Origin: Hoylesella loescheii DSM 19665 = JCM 12249 = ATCC 15930
Lineage (GTDB): Bacteria > Bacteroidota > Bacteroidia > Bacteroidales > Bacteroidaceae
Reading direction: 5' to 3'
Assembly (NCBI RefSeq): GCF_000378085.1
Contig: NZ_KB899218.1
Coordinates: forward strand, 1 to 64,000
Length of the DNA stretch: 64,000 bases
Shown: in pieces, positions 53,710-63,772 of the stretch
Layout of the letters: every line of letters begins with the position of its first letter
How positions within the stretch are numbered: the first letter of the stretch is position 1
Program-made: the position numbers and the translations under genes
The notes under the pieces: model-generated
The model's database searches: none
Seen by the model: the letters and a program-made list of their open reading frames with translations, nothing else
Told to the model about the DNA's origin: nothing

Positions 53710-54336
53710 TTACTTAACCATTTTCTTTCCGTTAACAACATATACACCAGCAGGCAAACGATTGAAATCGGCCGTCGTGCCAACCTTAACGCCATTGAGG
53801 TTAAACACGCTATAGACAGCTGCGCGCTGCTGCATCACTTCATTAATGGCGGTAGTTCCGTTGGGCACTAGCGTAACCGTAGCTTTGCGAATGTGAGGTG
53901 TGTTCAAGCCAAAGAAGGTTATTTTGGGTGCGTTTCCTTCCCACATGCGGGTGTTCTCGTTATTGTTGACCATCGGCAAAACCTTATCTCCATCGGCAGA
54001 GATTTCAAAATACCCCTCCTCAGCCTCGAACACCACCTTCGTTATCTGTTTCCCGTCGGGGGCAATAAAGTCGAAAGAGTTACCTCGTGGAACAAAGAGA
54101 TGCTGATTCTTCAACTTATTGGTTACCTTTTTGAAAAAAACTTTGTGGTTAACCATCTTCACCCCATCCACTTCGAGTTCAGCTCCTTCGGGCAATTCCA
54201 TGGTATGGCCATTGGCGTCGTTCACCCATTTCTCACTATTAAAGTCGAAAACCACGGTTTGCGCAGAGGCAACGAGCGTCAATAAGAAGGCTGCAAGCGT
54301 TAAGCCTACACGTTTAAGAGTAAATGTTTTTGTCAT
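53710..54336 (-). CDS. Small secreted protein with T9SS-like C-terminal segment
   Basis: A 208-residue exported protein; signal peptide to about VASAQ. The central part (TVVFDFNSEKWVNDANGHTM, KQITKVVFEAEEGYFEISAD, KITFFGLNTPHIRKATVTLV) is a beta-rich domain I cannot name. The C-terminus, VYSVFNLNGVKVGTTADFNR then LPAGVYVVNGKKMVK, is the pattern of a short type IX secretion sorting domain. The gene is alone behind a strong promoter. Surface or released product; function unknown. Confidence 0.75.
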   Translation of the reverse strand: MTKTFTLKRVGLTLAAFLLTLVASAQTVVFDFNSEKWVNDANGHTMELPEGAELEVDGVKMVNHKVFFKKVTNKLKNQHLFVPRGNSFDFIAPDGKQITKVVFEAEEGYFEISADGDKVLPMVNNNENTRMWEGNAPKITFFGLNTPHIRKATVTLVPNGTTAINEVMQQRAAVYSVFNLNGVKVGTTADFNRLPAGVYVVNGKKMVK

Positions 54337-54428
54337 TTTGTTTATTTGATTAGTTAATATTTAAAACGTTTCACTGGTATGTCCATGTCAAGAAGGCTTG
54401 TCTCGCATAGTTCAATTTAGTGTTACTG

Positions 54429-54459
54429 CAAAGGTAGTGGCTTTATTTTACATCACCAA
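54429..54459 (-). promoter_or_regulatory. Promoter of the T9SS-tailed protein gene
   Basis: Minus-strand TTGG (54456-54459), 19 bases, TACCTTTG (54429-54436). Full consensus match; leader about 90 nt. Confidence 0.7.
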
Positions 54460-54562
54460 CTAAAAAGATGCAAACTTGAAAAATATTAAAAGAAATCATA
54501 AAATAAAGATGCAAGGCAGGCATAAAAAACAGCGCATCATAGCAAGCTAACTAACAAAGTTA

Positions 54563-54590
54563 CCAACTTCTACTACCACGCAGAAGTTGG
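54563..54590. terminator. Hairpin downstream of the DUF6678-like gene
   Basis: CCAACTTCT and AGAAGTTGG form a perfect 9-bp stem with a 10-base loop. T-runs are weak, so termination is tentative. The rest of 54460-54767 shows nothing else I can support. Confidence 0.4.
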
Positions 54591-54767
54591 CGCAACGCCA
54601 ATAGCATGCACATAAGCTGTTATAAATTGATTGTTATGCTAAACTAGCGCAAACTTTATATACTTCATAAACTTGAGTGGAGAAAGTGGTCTTATGCTAC
54701 ATTGTAAAAAACGAGACTAACGTTCCTCACAGATATAAGCATAAGAGAACGTAGAACAAAGATCGAT

Positions 54768-55430
54768 TTATCTATACCCAAACACCGTAAAACATTTATC
54801 GGTATCATCATACTCATAGAGAATATTAAATCTACTAAGTATGTTTTCCACTACTTGTTTCTTATCAGTAACCGAAACTACATCATCGATCAGCCTGCCC
54901 CTATGTTCAACCTTTCGTATTTCACTTCCAATTTTAAACCATTCAATGGCAGCCATATCCATATATAGGACGTGCTCGTCTCCATTTAGTATCCAAAACA
55001 CGTTGGGTTCTTCATCCTCAAAAAGCGTTTTATATTGTATAGGTATGTCTTCCACTTCATTACTGATGGCATCTACTAGCTCTTTCCACTTGGTATTGTT
55101 CATAAAAGAGCCCAACCGCCTTTGCTCAACAATCGCCTTAATCTTCTCTTTTCCGGTCTGCTTGTTCTTATACTTGCCGCTTTCTATTTCATCTATGAGA
55201 TGCTGCATAGATACAACCAGCTTATCGTCGTTCGTAGAAAAGCGATAAAGTGGTGATATCGCCTGGTTATCTCTCTGAACATAATAGAAACCATAATGCG
55301 TCCAAACTTTCACGATAAAATGAAAGTCGCCTTTCCACCTGATATCAAAGTACGCATGCGCTTCATCTTGCGGAACATTAGTTTGTATGGTTCCGCTTCG
55401 TGGATTTAATTTTTCAAACAACGTATTCAT
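54768..55430 (-). CDS. Hypothetical protein with DUF6678-like C-terminal half
   Basis: A 220-residue cytoplasmic protein without signal peptide. From residue about 109, MNNTKWKELVDAI, then YMDMAAIEWFKIG and a C-terminal FTVFGYR, it resembles the DUF6678 group, whose members normally start at that MNNTKW. The first 108 residues (YFDIRWKGDFHFIVKVWTHY, VVSMQHLIDEIESGKYKNK) form an additional domain I do not recognise. DUF6678-like proteins are often found near other small orphan genes; a role such as immunity protein is speculative. It stands alone. Confidence 0.5.
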   Translation of the reverse strand: MNTLFEKLNPRSGTIQTNVPQDEAHAYFDIRWKGDFHFIVKVWTHYGFYYVQRDNQAISPLYRFSTNDDKLVVSMQHLIDEIESGKYKNKQTGKEKIKAIVEQRRLGSFMNNTKWKELVDAISNEVEDIPIQYKTLFEDEEPNVFWILNGDEHVLYMDMAAIEWFKIGSEIRKVEHRGRLIDDVVSVTDKKQVVENILSRFNILYEYDDTDKCFTVFGYR

Positions 55431-55708
55431 ATATCAGTCTTATTTGTCTATGCATTCATTGCTACTACTAAATCATGGGTTATCTATACAATAACATTGT
55501 GTGTACAATTTGTCGTAGCGTCAACCAGCAAGTACAAAATTATGATATTCTTTTGTAGAACTCGCATTTTGGTGTTTGAAAATTGAGTTTTTTCTTTACT
55601 TCCTGTTTATCTTTCTTTGGAGCCATTATAATTGTCGAGGTAAAAACCACCATCTTTCATTCTCCATCCTATAAGCTCTTGCAGTGAGCTTTTGAAGTTC
55701 CTGCCTTG

Positions 55709-55807
55709 TTACAGCTAAGTTGGACCCCTGTTCCAGATAAGTTGGAACAGGGGTCCAATTCAACTGGAACAGCATTCCAAATAACATGGAACTGCCGTCC
55801 AAAACAT
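55709..55807 (+). repeat. 22-bp phased palindrome array D
   Basis: Units begin at 55709 (TTACA), 55731 (TTCCA), 55753 (GTCCA) and 55775 (TTCCA), 22 bases apart, with cores GCTAAGT, GATAAGT, ATTCAAC and AATAACA. The fifth position (55797) carries the half-unit GTCCA followed by AAACATATATA, close to the tail of array C. It lies in the 1-kb gap upstream of the ribosomal operon's 3' end. Confidence 0.85.
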
Positions 55808-56359
55808 ATATAGCACGCAGGTTAATCTAACAATGCATAATCGGGGCTTAGTGGGCGCATTTCCAGAAGGATGAAAATGCGAACGACGGAATGGTTCATT
55901 GGTGAGTTCGGGATATGACATGATGTCTTTAGAACAAGGCCGAACAGGTAAATGAATAGGCATCTCGCCAACTAGTGCTACATGAAAGGTTGGCATAACG
56001 ATTGTGTTTTGTCACGAACTCGCGCAGCTTTTGACAAGCTGATGTGTTTCAGCCAAGATATACATCAGGACATTTAATGGTTACACTACATGATGTAAGA
56101 TGAGGCTATACAAATGCATTTTAGGTATGCGGTGGAAGATGATGCGCCAAATAGGAATAACAAATAAGTGGAAATAGTTGGTGTAAAAGGGTGGAATGTT
56201 GTGCGAGATATCGCTCTGTGGTTGATGGTACAATGGGTGTTTTGCATCTGTGCGTAGCATTATATAAATGGAATGGTAACACAAGCTAGGGTATATCTCT
56301 CCGCTCACGATAAGTTAACTAACACGGATGAAAGCTTAATGGAAGAGACAGAGGGGAAC
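55808..56359. other. Intergenic stretch, no supported gene
   Basis: Short frames exist at 55760-55996 and 56081-56308 on the minus strand, but neither has recognisable content, and the first crosses array D. I see no promoter or repeat here. Confidence 0.45.
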
Positions 56360-56395
56360 AAAAAAACGCCCCTACCCTCACGGATAGAGACGTTT
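56360..56395 (-). terminator. Intrinsic terminator of the ribosomal operon
   Basis: On the minus strand AAACGTCTCT pairs fully (two G-U pairs) with AGGGGCGTTT across a 12-base loop and is followed by TTTT. It is 25 bases past the rplQ stop. Confidence 0.85.
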
Positions 56396-56419
56396 AATTT
56401 ATTAATCGATAATTGTTGA

Positions 56420-56965
56420 TTATTCAGCCTTTGCTTCTTCGGCGGTTTCTGCCTTAGGAGCTTCTTTGGGCTCTGTGGCCTTAGGTGCTTCTTCAGCAGC
56501 AGGTTGAGCCACTTCAGCAGCTGCGACGTTATCGCCTTCGGCCTTAGTGGTTCTACGGCTACGACGTGTTTTCTTAGCCTCTGCCTTAGGCGTCTTGGCC
56601 ATGTTCTCGTCGAAGTCTACCAATTCGATGAATGCTATTTCAGCAGCATCACCCTTACGGAAACCCAAACGGATAACGCGGGTATAGCCACCAGGACGGT
56701 CTCCCACCTTAGCAGCAACCACTTTGAACAGTTCGGTAACAGCATACTTGTTTTGCAAGTAGCGGAAAACCACACGGCGTGAGTTGGTGGTGTCTTCCTT
56801 AGAACGTGTGATAAGTGGTTCTACATATTTCTTCAAGGCTTTTGCCTTGGCGAGGGTCGTAGTGATTCTTTTGTGCATAATCAGCGAAATGGCCATGTTA
56901 GCAAGCATGGCATTACGATGAGGTGCAGTACGACCCAGGTGGTTGAATTTCTTATTATGTCTCAT
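56420..56965 (-). CDS. rplQ: Ribosomal protein L17
   Basis: A large-subunit protein near the exit tunnel. The first 120 residues are the L17 core ([60 protein letters not shown]). Residues about 125-181 are a charged Ala/Glu/Lys-rich tail, as is usual in Bacteroidota. It is the last gene of the operon, 76 bases after rpoA. Confidence 0.98.
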   Translation of the reverse strand: MRHNKKFNHLGRTAPHRNAMLANMAISLIMHKRITTTLAKAKALKKYVEPLITRSKEDTTNSRRVVFRYLQNKYAVTELFKVVAAKVGDRPGGYTRVIRLGFRKGDAAEIAFIELVDFDENMAKTPKAEAKKTRRSRRTTKAEGDNVAAAEVAQPAAEEAPKATEPKEAPKAETAEEAKAE

Positions 56966-57041
56966 TTTTTGTTTTCTTTAAATGCGGACGAGTATCAGCT
57001 GGGCGGGTGAGGCAATAGCCTTCACCCGCTTATGCTGAGAT

Positions 57042-58034
57042 TTAGTCCCTGTCCAGTTTATACTTTGAAATGTCGGTTCCAAAAGACAGATTCAGACCCA
57101 AGAGCAAATCATCAAGCTCTGTGAGCGATTTCTTACCAAAGTTGCGGAACTTCAAGAGGTCGGTCTTGTTGTATTGCACAAGGTCGCCCAGTGTTTCCAC
57201 ATCGGCCGCTTTAAGACAATTGAGGGCGCGAACGCTGAGGTTCATGTCCACGAGCTTGGTCTTAAGCAGCTGTCGCATGTGCAGCACTTCCTCATCAAAC
57301 TCCTCGTTGGTGTCAACGTCTTGGTTCTCAACGGCGATTTTCTCGTCGGAGAAGAGCATGAAGTGGTAAATGAGGATTTTAGCAGCCTCTTTCAGCGCGT
57401 CTTTGGGACTGATGGAGCCGTCCGTCGTTACGTCAATGATAAGCTTGTCGTAGTCGGTCTTTTGCTCGACACGATATGGCTCAACCGAATAACGTACGTT
57501 TCGGATTGGGGTGTAAATGGAATCGATAGGAATTACATTCACATCGGTGCAGAACTCACGATTCTCGTCGGCGGGCACATAGCCTCTGCCTTTGTTAATG
57601 GTGAGATCAATCTGCAATGAAGCTTTGGCATCTAAATGACAAATCACCAAATCGGGGTTTAACACTTCAAATCCAGTCAGATACTTACCAATATCACCAG
57701 CCTTGAACTCTGTGGTGTTCTCAACCGTGATACTAACTTTCTCGTTCTCGAATTCTTCTACTACTTGCTTGAATCTTACTTGTTTCAAATTCAAGATAAT
57801 GTTGGTCACATCTTCCTTTACACCAGGCACAGAAGAGAACTCGTGCTCAACACCGGCGATGCGCACGGTATTGATAGAGAAACCTTCTAGTGATGAAAGG
57901 AGAATGCGGCGGAGGGAGTTACCGATGGTAACGCCGAACCCAGGCTCAAGCGGACGAAATTCGAAACGACCGAATTTGTCGTTGGCCTCCAACATTACAA
58001 CTTTATCAGGTTTTTGAAATGCTAATATCGCCAT
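57042..58034 (-). CDS. rpoA: RNA polymerase alpha subunit
   Basis: A 330-residue subunit that dimerises to start polymerase assembly. The N-terminal domain has [20 protein letters not shown] and the dimer interface; the C-terminal domain (about 250-320) has [20 protein letters not shown] and [13 protein letters not shown], which contact activators and DNA. Start and length fit the family. It is 12 bases after rpsD. Confidence 0.99.
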   Translation of the reverse strand: MAILAFQKPDKVVMLEANDKFGRFEFRPLEPGFGVTIGNSLRRILLSSLEGFSINTVRIAGVEHEFSSVPGVKEDVTNIILNLKQVRFKQVVEEFENEKVSITVENTTEFKAGDIGKYLTGFEVLNPDLVICHLDAKASLQIDLTINKGRGYVPADENREFCTDVNVIPIDSIYTPIRNVRYSVEPYRVEQKTDYDKLIIDVTTDGSISPKDALKEAAKILIYHFMLFSDEKIAVENQDVDTNEEFDEEVLHMRQLLKTKLVDMNLSVRALNCLKAADVETLGDLVQYNKTDLLKFRNFGKKSLTELDDLLLGLNLSFGTDISKYKLDRD

Positions 58035-58046
58035 TAATTCAATGAT

Positions 58047-58652
58047 TTATTTAGAGTACAACTCAACAATTAACTGTTCCTTAATGTTCTCAGGAATGTC
58101 GGCACGCTCGGGTTTGTGCAGGAACTTACCGCTCTTTGAAGCATCGTCCCACTCAATCCAAGGGTACTTGCTGTGGTTGAAACCAGCCAAAGCAGCCTCG
58201 ATAACTTCGAGCGACTTAGCTTTTTCGCGCACGCCAACGATTTGGCCAGCTTTCACTGAATAAGAAGGAATGTTTACTACCTTGCCGTCTACCACGATAT
58301 GCTTGTGGCCAACGAGCTGGCGTGCTGCTGCACGGGTAGGTGCCAGACCAAGACGGAACACTACGTTATCAAGACGGCTTTCGAGGTTTTGCAACAGTAC
58401 CTCACCGGTAATGCCGCTAGCCTTGGCAGCTTTCTCGAACATGTTGCGGAACTGACGCTCCAAAACACCGTATGTGTATTTAGCCTTTTGCTTCTCTGCC
58501 AACATGGCGCCGTACTCGGAAGTTTTCCTACGACGGTTGTTGCCATGCTGTCCAGGAGGGAAGTTTCTCTTGGACAAAACTTTGTCTGCGCCGAAGATGG
58601 GTTCACCAAAACGACGAGCAATTTTAGATTTCGGACCTATGTATCTAGCCAT
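58047..58652 (-). CDS. rpsD: Ribosomal protein S4
   Basis: A 201-residue small-subunit assembly protein that binds 16S r[23 protein letters not shown] opens the protein, LPPGQHG-type [13 protein letters not shown] follows, and the S4 RNA-binding domain [20 protein letters not shown] lies at about 90-150. It lacks the N-terminal zinc cysteines, as in many bacteria. It sits between rpsK and rpoA. Confidence 0.98.
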   Translation of the reverse strand: MARYIGPKSKIARRFGEPIFGADKVLSKRNFPPGQHGNNRRRKTSEYGAMLAEKQKAKYTYGVLERQFRNMFEKAAKASGITGEVLLQNLESRLDNVVFRLGLAPTRAAARQLVGHKHIVVDGKVVNIPSYSVKAGQIVGVREKAKSLEVIEAALAGFNHSKYPWIEWDDASKSGKFLHKPERADIPENIKEQLIVELYSK

Positions 58653-58727
58653 TTTCTATTTTATAACTTTTTTGTTTGTGTATCTTTGTTGCCTGCCACT
58701 GGGTGCAAGCGTGGGGAAAGTTGCGTG

Positions 58728-59114
58728 TTATACGCGGCGACGCTTGGGAGGGCGACAACCATTGTGAGGCAGTGGCGTAACGTCAATGATCTCGGTTACT
58801 TCGATGCCTGCACCATGCACGGCACGGATAGCGCTTTCGCGACCGTTACCTGGTCCCTTAACGTAAGCTTTAACCTTACGCAAACCTAGGTCGAAAGCTA
58901 CCTTGGCGCAATCTTCGGCTGCCATTTGAGCTGCATAGGGTGTATTCTTCTTAGAACCACGGAAACCCATCTTTCCAGCCGACGACCAAGAGATTACTTG
59001 ACCTTCGCTGTTAGCCAAAGACACAATGATGTTATTGAATGAGCTATGAACATGAAGTTGTCCAAGAGCGTCAACCCTGACGTTTCTCTTCTTTGTTGCT
59101 ATTTTCTTTGCCAT
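58728..59114 (-). CDS. rpsK: Ribosomal protein S11
   Basis: A 128-residue platform protein of the small subunit. [38 protein letters not shown] and [20 protein letters not shown] are diagnostic, and the basic C-terminus CRPPKRRRV is typical. It follows rpsM in the usual order with an 81-base spacer. Confidence 0.99.
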   Translation of the reverse strand: MAKKIATKKRNVRVDALGQLHVHSSFNNIIVSLANSEGQVISWSSAGKMGFRGSKKNTPYAAQMAAEDCAKVAFDLGLRKVKAYVKGPGNGRESAIRAVHGAGIEVTEIIDVTPLPHNGCRPPKRRRV

Positions 59115-59195
59115 AATTTCTTTTTAGTTTAAAAGTTTCAAGTTTCGAGTTTTAAGCATCGGGGCAAGCCCCGCCTTTCAACTTCCAACTAAATA

Positions 59196-59576
59196 TTACT
59201 TAGTAGCCTTCTTCTTGTTAGCAACAGTCTTCTTCTTTCCTTTACGGGTGCGAGCATTGTTTTTGGTGCTCTGACCGCGAACGGGAAGACCGTTACGATG
59301 ACGTACTCCACGATAACAACCAATGTCCATGAGACGCTTGATGTTCAGCTGTATCTCCGAACGGAGATCACCTTCTACCTTGAATTCAGCGCCGATAATT
59401 TCACGGATTTTGGCTGCCTGATCGTCAGTCCATTCGCTGACTTTCAGGTCACGGTTCACACCAGCCTTGTCCAATATCTTTGCTGAACTACTTCGACCTA
59501 TACCATAGATATAAGTCAATGCGATTTCGCCACGCTTGTTTTGGGGCAAATCTACTCCAACAATTCTTATTGCCAT
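59196..59576 (-). CDS. rpsM: Ribosomal protein S13
   Basis: A 126-residue head protein of the small subunit that contacts tRNA and L5. [40 protein letters not shown] and [20 protein letters not shown] are conserved; the Lys-rich tail is usual. It is 36 bases after rpmJ. Confidence 0.99.
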   Translation of the reverse strand: MAIRIVGVDLPQNKRGEIALTYIYGIGRSSSAKILDKAGVNRDLKVSEWTDDQAAKIREIIGAEFKVEGDLRSEIQLNIKRLMDIGCYRGVRHRNGLPVRGQSTKNNARTRKGKKKTVANKKKATK

Positions 59577-59612
59577 TTGTTAATGATAAATGATTTGATA
59601 ATGATTAAATGT

Positions 59613-59729
59613 TTAACCCTGACGTGTTTTGTACTTGGGGTTCTTCTTGTTGATAACGAACAAGCGACCCTTGCGACGAACAATCTTGCAGTCGGGTGTA
59701 CGTTTCTTCAACGATGCTCTTGTCTTCAT
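59613..59729 (-). CDS. rpmJ: Ribosomal protein L36
   Basis: A 38-residue protein found by reading the gap between infA and rps[21 protein letters not shown] followed by [18 protein letters not shown]. The zinc ligands of the classical form are reduced to one Cys, as in zinc-independent versions. It starts 14 bases after the infA stop. Confidence 0.97.
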   Translation of the reverse strand: MKTRASLKKRTPDCKIVRRKGRLFVINKKNPKYKTRQG

Positions 59730-59742
59730 ATTCTAAATTGAA

Positions 59743-59961
59743 TTATTTGTATCTAAACACAATCCTACCCTTGGTAAGGTCGTAGGGGCTCATTTCCACC
59801 TTTACCTTATCGCCAGGCAGTATCTTGATGTAGTGCATCCTCATTTTTCCGGATATGTGGGCCGTAATGGGACATCCATTTTCAAGCTCTACGCGAAACA
59901 TCGCGTTAGACAATGCTTCTACAATCGTTCCATCTTGCTCAATAGCAGATTGTTTTGCCAT
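59743..59961 (-). CDS. infA: Translation initiation factor IF-1
   Basis: A 72-residue OB-fold protein that occupies the ribosomal A site during initiation. [38 protein letters not shown] and [20 protein letters not shown] are typical. It sits between map and rpmJ, the usual Bacteroidota order. Confidence 0.99.
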   Translation of the reverse strand: MAKQSAIEQDGTIVEALSNAMFRVELENGCPITAHISGKMRMHYIKILPGDKVKVEMSPYDLTKGRIVFRYK

Positions 59962-60064
59962 AAATTAACTCTTTGCTTTTTCTGTAAGTTCTTTTCTCGT
60001 TTCTCGAATAGATCGTTCTCGCGCCATAACAATACTCAAGTAAACTCGGCATTGTGTATTTGAC

Positions 60065-60853
60065 TTAACAAAAACGTTCTATTTCTTCGAATGATGATAA
60101 AATCTCGGCCTTGCCTTTCCTGATGGCAATGGTGTGCTCGTAATGAGCGGCCCAACTGCCGTCGATGGTTCGGATAGACCACTTGTCGGGCAAGAGCCCT
60201 ATGCGGTAGTCGCCCATTGTGACCATCGGTTCAATGGCTATACACATGCCCTCTTTAAGCATCATACCGCTTCCACGGCTGCCGTAGTTGGGCACTTTGG
60301 GCTCTTCGTGCATCTCGCGACCAATACCATGACCTGTGAGTTCACGCACAATGCCATACCCGTGGCTCTCGCAAAACGATTGCACGGCATGGCCAATGTC
60401 GCCAAGATGGTTGCCAGCGACGGCAGCCTCAATGGCAAGATATAGTGACTTTCGTGTCACAGAGAGGAAATCTCTGACATTTTGTGCCACTTCACCGACA
60501 CAAAACGTATAACAACTGTCACCATTGTATCCAGCAAGAAGTGTGCCACAATCAACAGAAATAATGTCTCCGTCTTTCAAAACAACCTTGTCGCTAGGTA
60601 CGCCGTGCACTACAACCTCGTTTACAGAGGTGCAGATGCTCGCGGGGAAAGGCCCTCCAAAAGGATTGGGAAAGTTCTTGAACGTGGGGATTGCCCCATG
60701 GTCGCGGATGAACTCGTCCGCTATGTGATCCAATTGGAGGGTCGTTACACCCGGAACAATATGTTTAGCCAATTCCGCCAAGGTTTTACCAACAAGTTGG
60801 TTTGCCTGACGCATCAGCTCGATTTCATCTTCAGTCTTGAGATAAACCTTCAT
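60065..60853 (-). CDS. map: Methionine aminopeptidase, type I
   Basis: A 262-residue metalloenzyme that removes the initiator Met. The metal ligands are visible: Asp in VDCGTLLAGYNGDSCYTF (two), His in GHGIGREMHEEP, and Glu in AIEPMV and HYEHTIAI. VVHGVPSDKVV carries the substrate His. It follows secY by 22 bases. Confidence 0.98.
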   Translation of the reverse strand: MKVYLKTEDEIELMRQANQLVGKTLAELAKHIVPGVTTLQLDHIADEFIRDHGAIPTFKNFPNPFGGPFPASICTSVNEVVVHGVPSDKVVLKDGDIISVDCGTLLAGYNGDSCYTFCVGEVAQNVRDFLSVTRKSLYLAIEAAVAGNHLGDIGHAVQSFCESHGYGIVRELTGHGIGREMHEEPKVPNYGSRGSGMMLKEGMCIAIEPMVTMGDYRIGLLPDKWSIRTIDGSWAAHYEHTIAIRKGKAEILSSFEEIERFC

Positions 60854-60875
60854 TTGCGAAGTTCACAAGGCAAAA

Positions 60876-62222
60876 TCAATAAGCCGAAGGCACGCCAGTA
60901 GCGGCATTGCGCGTATGGCCCGAATTGAGCAATCCATCATAATGGCGCATCATGAGGTAGCTCTCTATCTGTTGCAAGGTGTCTATAACCACACCCACAA
61001 GAATGAGGAGCGACGTGCCACCGAAGAATTGTGCGAAGCCTTGTTGAACATTAAGCAATCCAGCCAAAGCGGGCATCACAGCGATGAACGCGATGAACAG
61101 AGAACCCGGCAAAGTTAAGCGAGACATCACAGTGTCGATGTACTCGGCCGTATCTTTTCCTGGCTTAATGCCTGGAATGAAACCGTTGTTGCGTTTCATG
61201 TCTTCAGCCATCTGTGTGGGGTTGAGCGTGATTGCCGTATAGAAATAGGTGAACGCGATGATAAGCGTCACATAAATGATGTTATACAGCAAAGAGCGGT
61301 TATCCATCAGTGACTGTACCACATAGCTTGCGTTTTCGGATTGGTATCTAACGATAGCCAAGGGAATGAACATCAAGGCTTGTGCAAAGATGATAGGCAT
61401 AACGTTGGCTGCGAAAAGCTTCAGGGGAACGTATTGACGCGCTCCGCCGTACTGCTTGTTGCCAACTACGCGCTTGGCATATTGCACTGGAACCTTGCGT
61501 GTGCCCTGAACCAAAAGGATTGCGGCACAAACGATGGCATAAAGAACAAGAATCTCAATGATGAACATAACAAGACCACCACCCGCAATAGCCTCAAGGC
61601 GTGAACCTGCTTCCTGAATGAAAGACTGAGGCAAGCGGGCGATAATACCCACCATGATGATCAAAGAAATACCGTTACCCACTCCCTTATCGGTGATACG
61701 CTCGCCCAACCAGAGGACGAACATACTACCTGCGGCAAGTATGATGGTGGCAGGAATCATAAACACCGACCACGAGATGCCAGAAGCCAAAGCACCTTCG
61801 GCCTGCATCTTGAGGTTGATAAGGTACGACGGTGCCTGAAACAGTAGGATCACTACTGTCAGTGCACGCGTGTACCAGTTTATTTTCTTCCGTCCACTCT
61901 CGCCTTCACGTTGCATCTTCTGGAAGTATGGCACAGCCACAGCCAAAAGCTGCATAACAATAGAAGCCGAGATGTAAGGCATGATTCCCAACGCGAAGAT
62001 TGAAGCGTTGGAGAATGCACCACCGGAAAACATATCCAAAAGCGACATCAAGCCACCAGAGGTCTGCTTTTGTAGAGTGTCGAGCTGGGCCGGGTTGATA
62101 CCGGGAAGTACTACAAACGATCCAAAACGATAGATAGCTACAAATAGAATGGTGATGAGGAGACGCTGACGCAGGTCCTCAACTTTCCAACAGTTCTTTA
62201 GTGTCTCGATAAACTTTTTCAT
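60876..62222 (-). CDS. secY: Protein translocase subunit SecY
   Basis: A 448-residue inner-membrane channel with ten helices that passes most exported proteins, including the many lipoproteins and outer-membrane proteins of this window. IYRFGSFVVLPGINPAQL, MPYISASIVMQLLAVAVPYF, GNGISLIIMVGIIARLP and NNGFIPGIKPGKDTAEYID are conserved. It is four bases after rplO. Confidence 0.99.
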   Translation of the reverse strand: MKKFIETLKNCWKVEDLRQRLLITILFVAIYRFGSFVVLPGINPAQLDTLQKQTSGGLMSLLDMFSGGAFSNASIFALGIMPYISASIVMQLLAVAVPYFQKMQREGESGRKKINWYTRALTVVILLFQAPSYLINLKMQAEGALASGISWSVFMIPATIILAAGSMFVLWLGERITDKGVGNGISLIIMVGIIARLPQSFIQEAGSRLEAIAGGGLVMFIIEILVLYAIVCAAILLVQGTRKVPVQYAKRVVGNKQYGGARQYVPLKLFAANVMPIIFAQALMFIPLAIVRYQSENASYVVQSLMDNRSLLYNIIYVTLIIAFTYFYTAITLNPTQMAEDMKRNNGFIPGIKPGKDTAEYIDTVMSRLTLPGSLFIAFIAVMPALAGLLNVQQGFAQFFGGTSLLILVGVVIDTLQQIESYLMMRHYDGLLNSGHTRNAATGVPSAY

Positions 62223-62226
62223 TGTC

Positions 62227-62673
62227 TTAGATTAAAGTGGTGTTACCTCCAGCTGCCTTGATAGCCTCTTCGGCAGACTTAGAGAATGCGTTAGCTTCAA
62301 CGGTGAGGGCTGCCTTGATTTCGCCATTGCCTAGAACTTTAACAAGCAACTTGCCATTGAAAAGGCCAGCTTCTTTGAGTTCGGCAACACCAATCTTGGT
62401 CAATCCCTTCTCTTCGGCTAGAGCCTGCAGCGTTGAAAGATTAACGGGGAAATACTCCTTATGATTAATATTCTTGAAGCCCGACTTCGGCACGCGACGT
62501 TGCAACGGCATCTGTCCACCTTCAAAACCAATCTTTCTCTTATAACCAGAGCGAGCCTTTGCACCCTTGTGTCCACGGGTAGACGTACCGCCCAAGCCCG
62601 AACCTGGACCGCGACCGATACGACGGCGTGAATGAGTAGAACCAGCAGCCGGTTTCAAATTATGTAATTTCAT
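62227..62673 (-). CDS. rplO: Ribosomal protein L15
   Basis: A 148-residue large-subunit protein. I start at 62673 (MKLHNLKPAAGSTHSRRRIG), the conserved beginning; a frame from 62706 would add 11 residues that are not part of the family and overlap rpmD. GRGPGSGLGGTSTRGHKGAK and FEGGQMPLQRRVPKSGFKN are diagnostic. Confidence 0.98.
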   Translation of the reverse strand: MKLHNLKPAAGSTHSRRRIGRGPGSGLGGTSTRGHKGAKARSGYKRKIGFEGGQMPLQRRVPKSGFKNINHKEYFPVNLSTLQALAEEKGLTKIGVAELKEAGLFNGKLLVKVLGNGEIKAALTVEANAFSKSAEEAIKAAGGNTTLI

Positions 62674-62698
62674 AAATGTGCTAATTTGACTAAGTTTG

Positions 62699-62875
62699 TT
62701 ATTCAACTACGGTTACCAGATGGTGAACCTTTCTAATCATACCGCGGACGCTGGGATTGTCTTCCACTTCAACAACCTGAGAGATCTTGCGAAGTCCCAG
62801 ACACTTAAGCGTGCGCTTTTGGTCGATGGGGTAACCAATCTTACTCTTTACTTGTTTGATTTTAATCGTTGCCAT
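62699..62875 (-). CDS. rpmD: Ribosomal protein L30
   Basis: A 58-residue protein read from the gap between rpsE and rpl[21 protein letters not shown], then [13 protein letters not shown] and [16 protein letters not shown]. This is the classical bacterial L30. It starts 15 bases after the rpsE stop. Confidence 0.97.
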   Translation of the reverse strand: MATIKIKQVKSKIGYPIDQKRTLKCLGLRKISQVVEVEDNPSVRGMIRKVHHLVTVVE

Positions 62876-62890
62876 GTTGTTGATGCTCCT

Positions 62891-63403
62891 TTATCCGTTA
62901 AAAACTTTGTCCATACTGATACCACGAACACCAGCAATTGTATAGGCGTCGCGCATGAGGCTTAGAGCCTCAATGGTAGCCTTCACCAGGTTGTGGGGAT
63001 TGGAAGAACCCTTCGACTTGGCAATCACATCGGTGATGCCACAGCTCTCGAGCACAGCACGCATAGCACCACCTGCCTTCAATCCTGTACCGGCAGCTGC
63101 AGGCTTAAGCAGTACTTGTGCACCACCAAACGAAGTCTCAACCTCGTGGGGAACAGTACCTTTGAGAACGGGAACTTTAACCAAGTTTTTCTTTGCAGAC
63201 TCAACGCCCTTAGCGATAGCTGTAGTAACTTCACCAGCCTTACCGAGGCCGTAGCCGATAACGCCATTGCCATCACCTACAACGACAATAGCAGCGAACG
63301 TAAAGGTGCGACCACCCTTTGTTACCTTGGTAACACGGTTGATAGCAACCAAGCGGTCTTTCAATTCTGCATCACTATTCACTCTTACTTTATTCATTGC
63401 CAT
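62891..63403 (-). CDS. rpsE: Ribosomal protein S5
   Basis: A 170-residue small-subunit protein that helps decoding accuracy. [40 protein letters not shown] and [19 protein letters not shown] are diagnostic. It is six bases after rplR. Confidence 0.99.
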   Translation of the reverse strand: MAMNKVRVNSDAELKDRLVAINRVTKVTKGGRTFTFAAIVVVGDGNGVIGYGLGKAGEVTTAIAKGVESAKKNLVKVPVLKGTVPHEVETSFGGAQVLLKPAAAGTGLKAGGAMRAVLESCGITDVIAKSKGSSNPHNLVKATIEALSLMRDAYTIAGVRGISMDKVFNG

Positions 63404-63409
63404 AATCGT

Positions 63410-63754
63410 TTAAAAATTAAGTCCACCTTTACGGGCTGCATCAGCCAATTCTTTCACACGGCCGTGATAAAGATAGCCGTTACGGTCGAATACAACGGCG
63501 GTGATGCCAGCAGCCTGTGCCTTTTGGGCAACCAGCTCGCCAACCTTCTGTGCCTGCTCCTTCTTAGGCATGGCTTCCATACCTAGTGAAGAGGCCGAAG
63601 CAAGGGTGGTGCCAGTGATGTCGTTAATAATCTGAACGTAAATCTGCTTGTTTGAACGGAACACGCTCATGCGGGGACGTTCGGCAGTGCCATTAACGCT
63701 CTTGCGAATTCTATATTTGATTTTAATTCGTCTTTCTACTTTCTTTGTTGTCAT
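63410..63754 (-). CDS. rplR: Ribosomal protein L18
   Basis: A 114-residue protein that binds 5S r[43 protein letters not shown] and [20 protein letters not shown] are conserved. It follows rplF by 18 bases. Confidence 0.99.
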   Translation of the reverse strand: MTTKKVERRIKIKYRIRKSVNGTAERPRMSVFRSNKQIYVQIINDITGTTLASASSLGMEAMPKKEQAQKVGELVAQKAQAAGITAVVFDRNGYLYHGRVKELADAARKGGLNF

Positions 63755-63772
63755 AATCGTCTAAATTTAAAG

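Noticed and set aside
55760..56308. Minus-strand frames of 78 and 75 codons
   Set aside because: The first crosses array D; neither has recognisable content, promoter or conserved neighbour.
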